From the NCBI RefSeq assembly GCF_900142965.1, contig NZ_FRCQ01000005.1:248001-312000 (forward strand): a stretch of 64,000 bases of DNA. Reading direction: 5' to 3'. Positions within the stretch are counted from its first letter, which is position 1, and each line of letters begins with the position of its first letter. Position numbers and translations under genes: made by a program. Origin of the DNA: Rhizobacter sp. OV335. Lineage in GTDB: Bacteria > Pseudomonadota > Gammaproteobacteria > Burkholderiales > Burkholderiaceae_C. The notes under the pieces were generated by a model. It saw only the letters and a list, made by a program, of their open reading frames with translations, searched no databases and had not been told where the DNA came from. Positions 11,418 through 22,729 of this stretch are shown one piece after another.

Positions 11418-12749
11418 ATGAAACCTGTGATCGCGGTTGTCGGCCGCCCCAACGTGGGGAAGTCGACCCTGTTCAACAGGATGACCAAGAGCCGCGACGC
11501 CATCGTCGCGGACTTTGCCGGCCTCACGCGCGACCGCCACTATGGCGACGGCCGCCTGGGCGACCGCGAGTTCATCGTCGTCGACACCGGCGGCTTCGAA
11601 CCCGACAGCACCACCGGCATCGTCAAGGAGATGGCCAAACAGACGCGCCAGGCCGTCGCCGAGGCCGATGCGGTGATCTTCGTCGTCGACGTGCGCGCCG
11701 GCGTGTCGGCGCACGACCACGACATCGCCCGCTACCTGCGCTCGGTGGGCAAGAAGGTGCTGCTGGCCGTCAACAAGGCCGAGGGCATGGTCGATTCGCC
11801 GCTGCTGGGCGAGTTCTACGAGCTCGGCATGGGCGAGCCGCACCCGATCTCGTCGGCGCACGGCCAGGGCATCCGCAGCCTGACCGAGGCCGCGCTCGAG
11901 GACTTCGTGTTCGACGAAGAGCCCGAGGAGCCGGAAGAGGGCGCGCCGATCCGCCTGGCCGTCGCCGGCCGGCCCAATGTCGGCAAGTCGACGCTGATCA
12001 ACACCTGGCTCGGCGAAGAGCGCCTGGTGGCCTTCGACCAGCCGGGCACCACGCGCGACGCGATCACCGTGCCGTTCGAGCGCCATGGCCAGAAGTTCGA
12101 GCTGATCGACACCGCCGGGCTGCGCCGCAAGGGCAAGGTGTTCGAGGCGATCGAGAAGTTCTCGGTCGTCAAGACGCTGCAGGCCATCGCCGACGCGAAC
12201 GTCGTGCTGCTGCTGCTCGACGCGACCCAGGGCGTGACCGACCAGGATGCGCACATCGCCGGCTACATCCTCGAGAGCGGCCGCGCGGTGGTGGTGGCGG
12301 TCAACAAGTGGGATGCGGTCGACGACTACCAGAAGCAGACGCTCGAGCGCTCGATCGACCAGCGCCTCGCGTTCCTGAAGTTCGCGCCGGTGCTGCTGAT
12401 CTCGGCGATCAAGCGCCAGGGGCTCGGCCCGGTGTGGAAGGGCATCGCCGATGCGCACGCGTCGGCGACCCGCAAGATGACGACGCCGGTGCTGACCCGT
12501 TTGCTGCACGAGGCGGTCGAGTTCCAGACGCCCAAGCGCGCCGGCGCGTTCCGCCCGAAGCTGCGCTACGCCCACCAGGGCGGCATGAACCCGCCGTTGA
12601 TCGTGATCCACGGCAATTCGCTCGAGCACGTGACCGACGTCTACAAGCGTTTCCTTGAAGGGCGCTTCCGGGCGCATTTCAAGCTGGTCGGCACGCCGCT
12701 GCGCATCGAGATGCGCTCGTCGAGCAATCCGTTCGCGGACAAAGATTGA
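11418..12749 (+). CDS. der: Ribosome biogenesis GTPase Der (EngA)
   Basis: Der carries two tandem GTPase domains and acts in assembly of the 50S subunit. Both P-loops are visible as GRPNVGKST at residues 9-17 and again at 184-192, and a KH-like RNA-binding domain fills the C-terminus (about 355-443, ending NPFADKD). The 443-residue length is typical. It begins 16 nt after bamB. Confidence 0.97.
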   Translation: MKPVIAVVGRPNVGKSTLFNRMTKSRDAIVADFAGLTRDRHYGDGRLGDREFIVVDTGGFEPDSTTGIVKEMAKQTRQAVAEADAVIFVVDVRAGVSAHDHDIARYLRSVGKKVLLAVNKAEGMVDSPLLGEFYELGMGEPHPISSAHGQGIRSLTEAALEDFVFDEEPEEPEEGAPIRLAVAGRPNVGKSTLINTWLGEERLVAFDQPGTTRDAITVPFERHGQKFELIDTAGLRRKGKVFEAIEKFSVVKTLQAIADANVVLLLLDATQGVTDQDAHIAGYILESGRAVVVAVNKWDAVDDYQKQTLERSIDQRLAFLKFAPVLLISAIKRQGLGPVWKGIADAHASATRKMTTPVLTRLLHEAVEFQTPKRAGAFRPKLRYAHQGGMNPPLIVIHGNSLEHVTDVYKRFLEGRFRAHFKLVGTPLRIEMRSSSNPFADKD

Positions 12750-12832
12750 GTCATTTGGCGGCCTGCGCTGCGATGCAGCACGGCGCTGTGTTAACGTGAC
12801 GACCTCCATCACTTTCCATCACGGAGCATATC

Positions 12833-13075
12833 GTGAGCAATAAAGGGCAGCTTCTACAAGACCCGTTTCTGAACCTGCTTCGCAAAGAGCATGTTCCGGT
12901 GTCGATCTACTTGGTGAACGGCATCAAACTGCAGGGCCACATCGAATCCTTCGATCAATACGTCGTCCTGCTGCGCAACACCGTGACGCAAATGGTCTAC
13001 AAGCACGCGATCTCGACCGTCGTGCCCGGCCGCGCGGTGAATTTCCACGCCGCCGAGGCGCCGGAGCAGACCTGA
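12833..13075 (+). CDS. hfq: RNA chaperone Hfq
   Basis: Hexameric Sm-like protein that pairs small RNAs with mRNAs. The 80-residue product has the Sm1 segment ([20 protein letters not shown]) and the Sm2 [10 protein letters not shown] motif. The start codon is GTG at 12833, with GGAG 6 nt upstream (12823-12826). The C-terminal tail after the Sm core is short (about 15 residues), as is common in Burkholderiales. It heads the hfq-hflX-hflK-hflC run. Confidence 0.97.
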   Translation: MSNKGQLLQDPFLNLLRKEHVPVSIYLVNGIKLQGHIESFDQYVVLLRNTVTQMVYKHAISTVVPGRAVNFHAAEAPEQT

Positions 13076-13130
13076 GACCGCTGAGGCCGCTCGGGTGGGT
13101 GCGCCACCAACTTCCGAGGCGGTGCTCCGC

Positions 13131-14402
13131 ATGACGGCCGCCGGCTCCCACGCCACGACGCAGCCGGGGTTGCCGCGGGCGATCCTGGTTGGCGTCGATT
13201 TCGGCGGTGGTTCGCACGGTGCTTCGCATTTCGATGCCACCCTCGATGAACTGGCGCTGCTGGCCGAGTCGGCCGGTGACCTGCCGGTCGCCCGTGTCAT
13301 CGCGCGGCGCAAGTCGCCCGACCCGGCGCTGTTCGTCGGCTCGGGCAAGGCCGACGAGATCAAGGCCCTGGTGCTCGGCCACCAGGCCGAAGCCGTGCTG
13401 TTCGACCAGGCCTTGTCGCCGGCGCAGCAGCGCAACCTGGAGCGTCACCTGGGCGTGGCGGTCGCCGACCGCACGATGCTGATCCTCGAGATCTTCGCCG
13501 CCCGCGCGCAGAGCCACGAGGGCAAGCTGCAGGTCGAACTCGCACGGCTGCAATACCTGTCGACCCGCCTGGTGCGCCGCTGGAGCCACCTGGAGCGCCA
13601 GCGCGGCGGCATCGGCAACCGTGGCGGCCCGGGCGAGGCGCAGATCGAACTCGACCGCCGCATGATCGGCGAGCGCATCAAATCCGTGAAGGAACGGCTG
13701 GTGCGCGTGAAGAAGCAGCGCAACACGCAGCGCCGCTCGCGCGAGCGCAGCGGCACCTTCCGCGTCTCGCTGGTGGGCTACACCAACGCCGGCAAGTCGA
13801 CGCTGTTCAATGCGCTGGTCAAGGCCAAGAGCTATTCGGCCGACCAGCTGTTCGCGACGCTCGACACCACCACGCGCCAGCTCTACCTCGAAGACATCAG
13901 CCGCTCGGCTGCGCTCTCCGACACCGTCGGTTTCATCCGCGACCTGCCGCACAAGCTGGTCGAGGCCTTCGAGGCGACGCTGCAGGAAGCCGCCGATGCC
14001 GACCTGCTGCTGCACGTGATCGATGCCGCGAGCCCGGTGCTGGCCGAGCAGATGGCCGAGGTGCAACGCGTGCTGGGCGACATCGGCGCGGCCGACATCC
14101 AGCAGGTGCTGGTCTACAACAAGCTCGACAAGCTCGAATTCGCGCAGCATCCGCGCAACCACACCGATGTGCTGGAACTTGAAGGTGGCGTGCGTGTCCC
14201 ACGCGTCTTCGTCAGCGCGCTCGATGGCCGCGGCCTGCCAGAACTGCGCCGCATCCTGTCGGCCGCGGTGTCCGGCACGTTGCAGGCCGACTTGAACGCC
14301 ATGCATTCATCCTCAACTTCGCTGCTGGCAAGCCCCCAGCTTCCGGTCGACCTGACGCTCCATGATGCCGACCAGCCCGAGTTGCCCGACGCCGCCGCGT
14401 GA
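13131..14402 (+). CDS. hflX: Ribosome-associated GTPase HflX
   Basis: HflX binds the 50S subunit and splits stalled ribosomes. The 423-residue protein has the N-terminal HflX domain (SPAQQRNLERHLGVAV, then a coiled HLERQRGGIGNRGGPGE segment) and the G domain with P-loop GYTNAGKST and G3 DTVGFIRDLP. I prefer the ATG at 13131; an in-frame GTG at 13095 would add 12 residues that do not look conserved, and the upstream sequence does not decide between them. It lies between hfq and hflK. Confidence 0.94.
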   Translation: MTAAGSHATTQPGLPRAILVGVDFGGGSHGASHFDATLDELALLAESAGDLPVARVIARRKSPDPALFVGSGKADEIKALVLGHQAEAVLFDQALSPAQQRNLERHLGVAVADRTMLILEIFAARAQSHEGKLQVELARLQYLSTRLVRRWSHLERQRGGIGNRGGPGEAQIELDRRMIGERIKSVKERLVRVKKQRNTQRRSRERSGTFRVSLVGYTNAGKSTLFNALVKAKSYSADQLFATLDTTTRQLYLEDISRSAALSDTVGFIRDLPHKLVEAFEATLQEAADADLLLHVIDAASPVLAEQMAEVQRVLGDIGAADIQQVLVYNKLDKLEFAQHPRNHTDVLELEGGVRVPRVFVSALDGRGLPELRRILSAAVSGTLQADLNAMHSSSTSLLASPQLPVDLTLHDADQPELPDAAA

Positions 14403-14424
14403 GCCCGAATCCTCTGCACACCAC

Positions 14425-15765
14425 ATGACCATGAGCCCCATCCCCCCTCTGCCTGCCGCCGGCCCCGCCTCGCAGGTTCGTGACGTGGCGCAGGCAGTCA
14501 AGGCCTTGCTGTCCGGTCTGGGCAACGCCGCCTTCGCACGCTTGCCCGGTGTGCGTTCCGGCGTCCAGGCCCCGGTGCTGAACAGCGGCGGCCGCGGCGA
14601 CGGCCCGCCCGACCTCGACGAGCTGTGGCGCGATTTCAACCGCAAGCTGAGCGGCTTGTTCGGCGGCAAGGGCGGTTCGCGTTCGAACGGTTCGGGCGGT
14701 GGTGGTGGCGGCAACGGCGGCGGTCCCGACATGCGCAGCGCCGGCATCGGCGTCGGCCTGGTCGCCGGCGTCGTCGTGCTGATCTGGGCCTTCAGCGGCT
14801 TCTTCATCGTGCAGGAAGGCCAGCAGGCGGTCGTCACCTCGTTCGGCAAGTACAGCCACACCGTCGACGCCGGCTTCACCTGGCGCTTCCCGTACCCGTT
14901 CCAGGCGCACGAGACCGTGCCGGTCACGCAGCTGCGCACCAAGGAGATCGGCCGCAGCAACGTGGTGCAGGCCACCGGGCTGCGCGACTCGTCGATGCTG
15001 ACGCAGGACGAGAACATCATCGACATCCGCTTCAGCGTGCAATACCGGCTGAAGGACGCGCGCTCGTACCTGTACGAGAACCGCAACCCCGATGACATCG
15101 TCGTCGAGCAGGCGGCCGAATCGGCGGTGCGCGAGATCGTCGGCAAGGCGAACATGGACTCGGTGCTGTACGAGCAGCGCGACGCGATCGCGATCGACCT
15201 CGTCAAATTGATCCAGACCCAGCTCGACCGGCTGCGCACCGGCATCCTGATCGTCAACGTCAACGTGCAGAGCGTGCAGGCGCCGGAGCAGGTGCAGACC
15301 GCGTTCGACGACGCGTTCCGCGCCGGTGCCGACCGTGAACGCGCGAAGAACGAGGCGCAGGCCTATGCGAACGACGTGATCCCGAAGGCGCAAGGCACGG
15401 CCGCACGGTTGCGCGAGGAGGCCGAGGCCTACAAGGCCCGCGTCGTCGCGACGGCCGATGGCGATGCGCAACGCTTCAACCAGGTGTTCACCGAGTACCA
15501 GAAGGCGCCCGGCGTCACGCGCGACCGCATGTACATCGACACGATGCGGCAGGTCTATTCGAGTGTCAGCAAGGTGATGGTCGACACGCGCGACAACTCC
15601 AACCTGCTGTACCTGCCACTCGACAAGCTGATGCAGCAGGTGGGTGGTGCGGTGCCGGCCGCGGTGGCGCCGACGACGCCGACCGAAGCCCCCAGCAGCA
15701 CCACCGGCAGCGTGGACATCCGCTCGCGCGACGGCCAACGCAGCCGCGACCGCGACGGCCGCTGA
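14425..15765 (+). CDS. hflK: FtsH protease modulator HflK
   Basis: HflK is a stomatin/prohibitin-family membrane protein that with HflC forms the cage around the FtsH protease. The 446-residue product has a Gly/Ser-rich cytoplasmic stretch (about 75-105), one transmembrane helix (about 108-127) and a periplasmic SPFH domain beginning IVQEGQQAVVTSFGKY, then a helical region and a Pro/Thr-rich end. The ATG at 14425 is used; a second ATG at 14431 is equally possible. Confidence 0.95.
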   Translation: MTMSPIPPLPAAGPASQVRDVAQAVKALLSGLGNAAFARLPGVRSGVQAPVLNSGGRGDGPPDLDELWRDFNRKLSGLFGGKGGSRSNGSGGGGGGNGGGPDMRSAGIGVGLVAGVVVLIWAFSGFFIVQEGQQAVVTSFGKYSHTVDAGFTWRFPYPFQAHETVPVTQLRTKEIGRSNVVQATGLRDSSMLTQDENIIDIRFSVQYRLKDARSYLYENRNPDDIVVEQAAESAVREIVGKANMDSVLYEQRDAIAIDLVKLIQTQLDRLRTGILIVNVNVQSVQAPEQVQTAFDDAFRAGADRERAKNEAQAYANDVIPKAQGTAARLREEAEAYKARVVATADGDAQRFNQVFTEYQKAPGVTRDRMYIDTMRQVYSSVSKVMVDTRDNSNLLYLPLDKLMQQVGGAVPAAVAPTTPTEAPSSTTGSVDIRSRDGQRSRDRDGR

Positions 15766-15798
15766 TCCGACGGCGAAGAGAACCGCAGAAAGCTCACC

Positions 15799-16728
15799 AT
15801 GAATCGACTCGCCATGCTCGTCGCCGGTGCCTTGGTGGCACTGATGCTGCTGTCCTCCGTCCTGTTCATCGTCGACCAGCGCCAGTTCGCGGTCATCTAT
15901 GCGCTGGGCGAGATCAAGGAAGTCATCTCCGAACCGGGCCTGAAGGCCAAGCTGCCGCCGCCGCTGCAGAACGTCGTCTTCCTCGACCGCCGCGTGCAGA
16001 CGCTCGACAGCCCGGAGACGCGTCCGATCTTCACCGCCGAGAAGAAGAGCCTGGTCATCGACTGGCTGGTCAAGTGGCGCGTGATCGATCCGAAGCAGTT
16101 CATCCGCAACAACGGCACCGACATGCGCAATGTCGAGAACCGGCTGAGCCCGATCGTGCAGGCCGCCTTCAACGAAGAGGTGACCAAGCGCACGGTGCAG
16201 GCGATGCTCGCGACCGACCGCGATCGCGTGATGCAGGGCGTGCGTGTGCGCCTGACCGACGAGGCGAAGGCCTTCGGCATCGAGATCATCGACGTGCGCA
16301 TCAAGCGCGTCGATTTCTCGGCCAACGTGACCAGCTCGGTCTACAGCCGGATGGAATCGGAACGCAAGCGCGTGGCCAACGAGCTGCGCTCGACCGGCTC
16401 GGCCGAAGGCGAGAAGATCCGCGCCGATGCCGATCGCCAGCGCGAGGTGATCGTCGCCGAGGCTTATCGCGATGCCCAGAAGGTGCAGGGCGACGGCGAT
16501 GCGAAGGCGTCGGCGATCTATGCCGAGTCGTTCGGCCGCGACCCGCAGTTCGCCCAGTTCTACCGCAGCCTCGAGGCCTACCGCGCGACCTTCCGCAGCA
16601 AGTCCGACGTGATGGTGATCGATCCGTCGGGCGAGTTCTTCAAGGCGATGCGCGGCCCCGGCCGCGAGTCGGCCGCGTCGCCGGCCCGGACCAAGAAGCA
16701 CGCTGCCTCTGCTGCCGCTGCCGAGTGA
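15799..16728 (+). CDS. hflC: FtsH protease modulator HflC
   Basis: Partner of HflK in the HflKC-FtsH complex. The 309-residue protein has one N-terminal transmembrane helix (about 5-25) and an SPFH domain (DQRQFAVIYALGEIKEV) followed by a long charged helix (KRVANELRSTGSAEGEKIRA). It starts 33 nt after hflK and ends in a Lys/Ala-rich tail. Normal length. Confidence 0.96.
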   Translation: MNRLAMLVAGALVALMLLSSVLFIVDQRQFAVIYALGEIKEVISEPGLKAKLPPPLQNVVFLDRRVQTLDSPETRPIFTAEKKSLVIDWLVKWRVIDPKQFIRNNGTDMRNVENRLSPIVQAAFNEEVTKRTVQAMLATDRDRVMQGVRVRLTDEAKAFGIEIIDVRIKRVDFSANVTSSVYSRMESERKRVANELRSTGSAEGEKIRADADRQREVIVAEAYRDAQKVQGDGDAKASAIYAESFGRDPQFAQFYRSLEAYRATFRSKSDVMVIDPSGEFFKAMRGPGRESAASPARTKKHAASAAAAE

Positions 16729-16740
16729 TCCCCGCGCCTC

Positions 16741-16929
16741 ATGTGGGACACCCTGCTGGCCGCGCTGGCGCTGATGCTCGTGCTCGAAGGTGCGCTGCCG
16801 TTCCTGAGCCCCGGCGCATGGCGGCGCGTGTTCGAGCGGGCGACCCGGCTGTCTGACGGGCAGATCCGATTCATCGGCCTGAGCAGCATGCTCGCCGGAT
16901 TGATCGCGCTTTACCTCTGCCTGGGTTGA
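16741..16929 (+). CDS. DUF2065 small membrane protein (YjeT-like)
   Basis: A 62-residue protein with two hydrophobic helices (about 5-22 and 45-61) separated by the [19 protein letters not shown] loop, matching the DUF2065/YjeT family. This tiny gene usually follows hflC and precedes hisZ or purA, as here. The function is unknown; the linkage suggests a role near HflKC, but that is inference. Confidence 0.85.
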   Translation: MWDTLLAALALMLVLEGALPFLSPGAWRRVFERATRLSDGQIRFIGLSSMLAGLIALYLCLG

Positions 16930-16975
16930 CGTAGCCCCACGTACAATCCTGTTTTTAAATCCCCCGGTGATTTTT

Positions 16976-19520
<2,545 letters not shown>

Positions 19521-19537
19521 CGCCTGGAGCCTTGAAC

Positions 19538-20059
19538 ATGCTGACCGACGACGGCAAACACCTTTACGTGTCCTGGGACGAGTACCACATGCTGATCGAG
19601 CGCCTCGCGCTCAAGGTGCATGCCTCGGGCTGGGAGTTCGACCAGATCCTGTGCCTGGCGCGCGGCGGCATGCGACCGGGCGACGTGCTGTCGCGCGTGT
19701 TCGACAAGCCGCTGGGCATCATGTCGACGAGCTCGTACCGGGCCGAGGCCGGCACCATCCAGGGCCGGCTCGACATGGCGAAGTACATCACCCTGCCGAA
19801 GGGCGAGCTGGCCGGGCGCGTGCTGCTGGTCGATGACCTGGCGGATTCGGGCATCACGCTGCGCGCGGTGGTCGACCGGCTGCGTGGCATGCCGGCGATC
19901 GCTGAGTTGCGCTCGGCGGTGATCTGGACCAAGGGCGTGTCGAGCTACACGCCGGACTACTACGTCGAGCTGCTGCCGACGAGCCCGTGGATCCACCAGC
20001 CGTTCGAGGAGTACGACGAACTCCGCCCCGACGGCCTCGCCAAGAAGTTCGCGATTTGA
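19538..20059 (+). CDS. Phosphoribosyltransferase (Gpt/Hpt-like)
   Basis: A 173-residue type I phosphoribosyltransferase. The PRPP-binding loop is VLLVDDLADSGITL (about residues 90-103), and ILCLARGGMRPGDVLSR forms the first substrate loop. The family (xanthine/hypoxanthine-type PRTases) salvages purine bases. Placement 17 nt behind purA supports purine salvage, but the base specificity cannot be read from the sequence. It is the last gene before the tRNA cluster. Confidence 0.85.
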   Translation: MLTDDGKHLYVSWDEYHMLIERLALKVHASGWEFDQILCLARGGMRPGDVLSRVFDKPLGIMSTSSYRAEAGTIQGRLDMAKYITLPKGELAGRVLLVDDLADSGITLRAVVDRLRGMPAIAELRSAVIWTKGVSSYTPDYYVELLPTSPWIHQPFEEYDELRPDGLAKKFAI

Positions 20060-20090
20060 CGAGACCCATCGAGTCGATCGCACAAAGCAA

Positions 20091-20115
20091 AAAGCCAGCA
20101 CGATGTGCTGGCTTT
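20091..20115 (-). terminator. Rho-independent terminator after tRNA-Leu copy 1
   Basis: A perfect 11-bp stem (AAAGCCAGCAC / GTGCTGGCTTT) with a 3-nt loop. Read on the minus strand it is followed by a short T-run and lies about 30 nt past the tRNA 3' end. It may also stop plus-strand transcripts from the phosphoribosyltransferase gene. Confidence 0.8.
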
Positions 20116-20146
20116 GCTTGTTCCTTCGAAACCGATCTTTCGATCG

Positions 20147-20231
<85 letters not shown>

Positions 20232-20248
20232 ATCTCAGGAAGCCTGCG

Positions 20249-20254
20249 ACTATA
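20249..20254 (-). promoter_or_regulatory. -10 element of tRNA-Leu copy 1
   Basis: TATAGT on the minus strand, 18 nt upstream of the mature tRNA 5' end. The same hexamer stands at exactly the same distance in front of the second copy. A -35 box is not clear. Confidence 0.55.
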
Positions 20255-20310
20255 GCATGAGCATTTACGCTCTCTTCAGTTGCAGGCAACAATCGCTCTC
20301 ACAAAAGCAA

Positions 20311-20336
20311 AAGGCCAACACGTTGGTGCTGGCCTT
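20311..20336 (-). terminator. Rho-independent terminator after tRNA-Leu copy 2
   Basis: An 11-bp stem, AAGGCCAGCAC with GTGTTGGCCTT read on the minus strand, 4-nt loop, followed by a T-rich run. The single non-Watson-Crick pair becomes G-U only in the minus-strand RNA, which supports minus-strand use. It lies 31 nt past the second tRNA. Confidence 0.8.
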
Positions 20337-20366
20337 CTCAAAATTCCCGCATTTATTGATTATTCT

Positions 20367-20451
<85 letters not shown>

Positions 20452-20468
20452 ATTTCAGGAAGTCTTGG

Positions 20469-20474
20469 ACTATA
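20469..20474 (-). promoter_or_regulatory. -10 element of tRNA-Leu copy 2
   Basis: TATAGT on the minus strand, 18 nt upstream of the mature 5' end, the same position as in copy 1. It lies about 50 bp from the rnr start codon, so divergent transcription of rnr and this tRNA must share the short gap. Confidence 0.55.
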
Positions 20475-20524
20475 TCATCAAAAACAACAACTTCTCCAAT
20501 GCAGCGCCGGTCAGCAACGAACTG

Positions 20525-22720
20525 ATGAGCGAAGTCGAGGGCACGGTGCAAGGGCACCGCGACGGTCACGGATTCCTGGTCCGCGACGACCGACAGCCCG
20601 ATCTCTACCTCTCGCCGCAGGAAATGCGCGCGGTGCTGCACCGCGACCGCGTGAAGGCGCGCGTGATCCGCTACGACCGCAAGGGCCGGCCCGAGGGCCG
20701 CGTGCTCGAGATCATCGAGCGCAAGAAGGCGCCGATCATCGGCCGGCTGCTGCACGAGAGCGGCATCTGGCTGGTCGCCCCCGAAGACAAGCGCTACGGC
20801 CAGGACATCATGGTCCCGAAGAACGCGATCGCGAATGCGACCGCGGGGCAGGTGGTGGCGATCGAGCTGACCGAGCCGCCGTCGCTGTACTCGCAGCCGA
20901 TGGGCCGCGTCACCGAGGTGCTCGGCGAGATCGACGACCCGGGCATGGAAATCGAGATCGCGGTGCGCAAGTACGAGGTGCCGCACCGCTTCTCGCCCGA
21001 GACGCTGGCCCAAGCCGCGGGCCTGCCCGACAAGATCCGCGCGGTCGACCGCAAGGACCGCATCGACCTCACCGACGTCGCGCTGGTCACGATCGACGGC
21101 GAGGACGCGCGCGACTTCGACGACGCGGTGTACTGCGAGCCGGTCAAGCTCGGCCGCGGCAAGGCCGCCTTCGACGGCTGGCGGCTGGTCGTCGCGATCG
21201 CCGACGTGAGCCACTACGTGAAGCCGAACGAGCCGATCGACGAGGACGCCTACGAGCGCGCCACCTCGGTCTACTTCCCGCGGCGCGTGATTCCGATGCT
21301 GCCGGAGAAGCTGTCGAACGGCCTGTGCTCGCTGAACCCGAACGAGGACCGCCTCGCGATGGTCTGCGACATGCTGATCACGGCCGGCGGCGAGATTCAC
21401 GCCTATCAGTTCTTCCCGGCGGTGATCTGCTCGCAGGCGCGCTTCACCTACAACGAGGTCGCCGCGATCCTCGGCAACACGCGCGGCCCCGAGGCGGCGC
21501 GCCGCAAGGATCTGGTGCCGCACCTGCTGCACCTGCACGAGGTGTACCGCGCGCTGCTGAAGGAGCGCGCCAGGCGCGGCGCGGTCGACTTCGAGACCAC
21601 CGAGACGCAGATCGTCTGCGACGACAACGGCCGCATCGAGAAGATCGTGCCGCGCACGCGCACCGAGGCGCACAAGCTGATCGAGGAGGCGATGCTCGCC
21701 GCCAACGTCTGCTCGGCCGATTTCATCGCGCAGCACAAGCACCCGTCGCTGTACCGCGTGCACGAGGGCCCGACGCCCGAGAAGAAGACGCTGCTGCAGA
21801 ACTACCTGAAGGCGCTGGGCCTGGGCTTGAGCGTCAGCGACGACCCGAAGCCGGGCGAGTTCCAGGCGATCGCCGCGGCCACCAAGGATCGGCCGGACGC
21901 GATGCAGATCCACACGATGCTGCTGCGCTCGATGCAGCAGGCGATCTACACGCCGATCAACAGCGGCCACTTCGGCCTCGCGTACGAGGCCTACACGCAC
22001 TTCACGAGCCCGATCCGCCGCTACCCCGACCTGCTGGTGCACCGCGTGATCAAGGCGCTGCTGCACGGCAGGCGCTACAGCATCGTGACCGGCGCGGTCG
22101 AGCCGGCCTCGAAGGCCAAGCGCGGGGCGCACACCGAGGAAGAGACCTGGGAGGCCGCGGGCACGCATTGCAGCGCGAACGAACGCCGTGCCGACGAGGC
22201 CTCGCGCGATGTCGAGGCCTGGCTCAAGTGCCGCTTCATGCGCGAGCACCTCGGCGAGGAATACGGCGGAACCGTCACGGCCGTCACCAGCTTCGGGCTG
22301 TTCGTCACGCTCGACGGCCTGTACGTCGAAGGCCTGATCCACATCACCGAACTGGGTGGCGAGTACTTCAAGTTCGACGAGGCGCGCCAGGAACTGCGCG
22401 GCGAGCGCTCGGGGGTTCGCTACACCGTCGGCGCGCGAGTGCGGGTGCAGGTCAGCCGCGTCGACCTCGACGGCCGCAAGATCGACTTCCGCATGGTGCA
22501 CGAAGGCACCGACGACGGCATTCCCGCGCGTCCGCGCAAGGTGGTCGACAAGACCGGCGGCGCGGCGGCCGAGCTGGCGTCCGTGAAGGGCGCGGACCGC
22601 GCGGCCAAGGCCGGGACCAAGGCGGCCAAGAGCAGGGCGCCGCATCCGGTGCGGGCGGCCAAGTCGGCGGCCCGCAAGGGCAGCGGCAAGACGGCGGCGA
22701 AGACGCCGCGCCGACGCTGA
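20525..22720 (+). CDS. rnr: Ribonuclease R, apparently without the N-terminal helix-turn-helix
   Basis: 3'-5' exoribonuclease of the RNase II/R family that degrades structured RNA. The protein has cold-shock domains beginning VQGHRDGHGFLVRDD, the RNB catalytic centre (DGEDARDFDDAVY and FPRRVIPMLPEKLSNGLCSL), and an S1 domain (YGGTVTAVTSFGLFVTLDGL), then a Lys/Ala/Arg-rich basic tail. From the ATG at 20525 it is 731 residues; E. coli RNase R has 813. The usual N-terminal winged-helix segment of about 80 residues is absent, because the first cold-shock domain begins at about residue 3. The open frame continues upstream but only through the tRNA gene, so no real coding sequence is available there. 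It converges on the next gene with a 9-bp gap. Confidence 0.92.
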   Translation: MSEVEGTVQGHRDGHGFLVRDDRQPDLYLSPQEMRAVLHRDRVKARVIRYDRKGRPEGRVLEIIERKKAPIIGRLLHESGIWLVAPEDKRYGQDIMVPKNAIANATAGQVVAIELTEPPSLYSQPMGRVTEVLGEIDDPGMEIEIAVRKYEVPHRFSPETLAQAAGLPDKIRAVDRKDRIDLTDVALVTIDGEDARDFDDAVYCEPVKLGRGKAAFDGWRLVVAIADVSHYVKPNEPIDEDAYERATSVYFPRRVIPMLPEKLSNGLCSLNPNEDRLAMVCDMLITAGGEIHAYQFFPAVICSQARFTYNEVAAILGNTRGPEAARRKDLVPHLLHLHEVYRALLKERARRGAVDFETTETQIVCDDNGRIEKIVPRTRTEAHKLIEEAMLAANVCSADFIAQHKHPSLYRVHEGPTPEKKTLLQNYLKALGLGLSVSDDPKPGEFQAIAAATKDRPDAMQIHTMLLRSMQQAIYTPINSGHFGLAYEAYTHFTSPIRRYPDLLVHRVIKALLHGRRYSIVTGAVEPASKAKRGAHTEEETWEAAGTHCSANERRADEASRDVEAWLKCRFMREHLGEEYGGTVTAVTSFGLFVTLDGLYVEGLIHITELGGEYFKFDEARQELRGERSGVRYTVGARVRVQVSRVDLDGRKIDFRMVHEGTDDGIPARPRKVVDKTGGAAAELASVKGADRAAKAGTKAAKSRAPHPVRAAKSAARKGSGKTAAKTPRRR

Positions 22721-22729
22721 GGATTTGAG

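Noticed and set aside
16926-16947. TTGACG and TACAAT upstream of hisZ as a promoter
   Set aside because: The spacing is only 10 bp, too short for a sigma70 promoter, and TTGACG overlaps the stop of the preceding gene.
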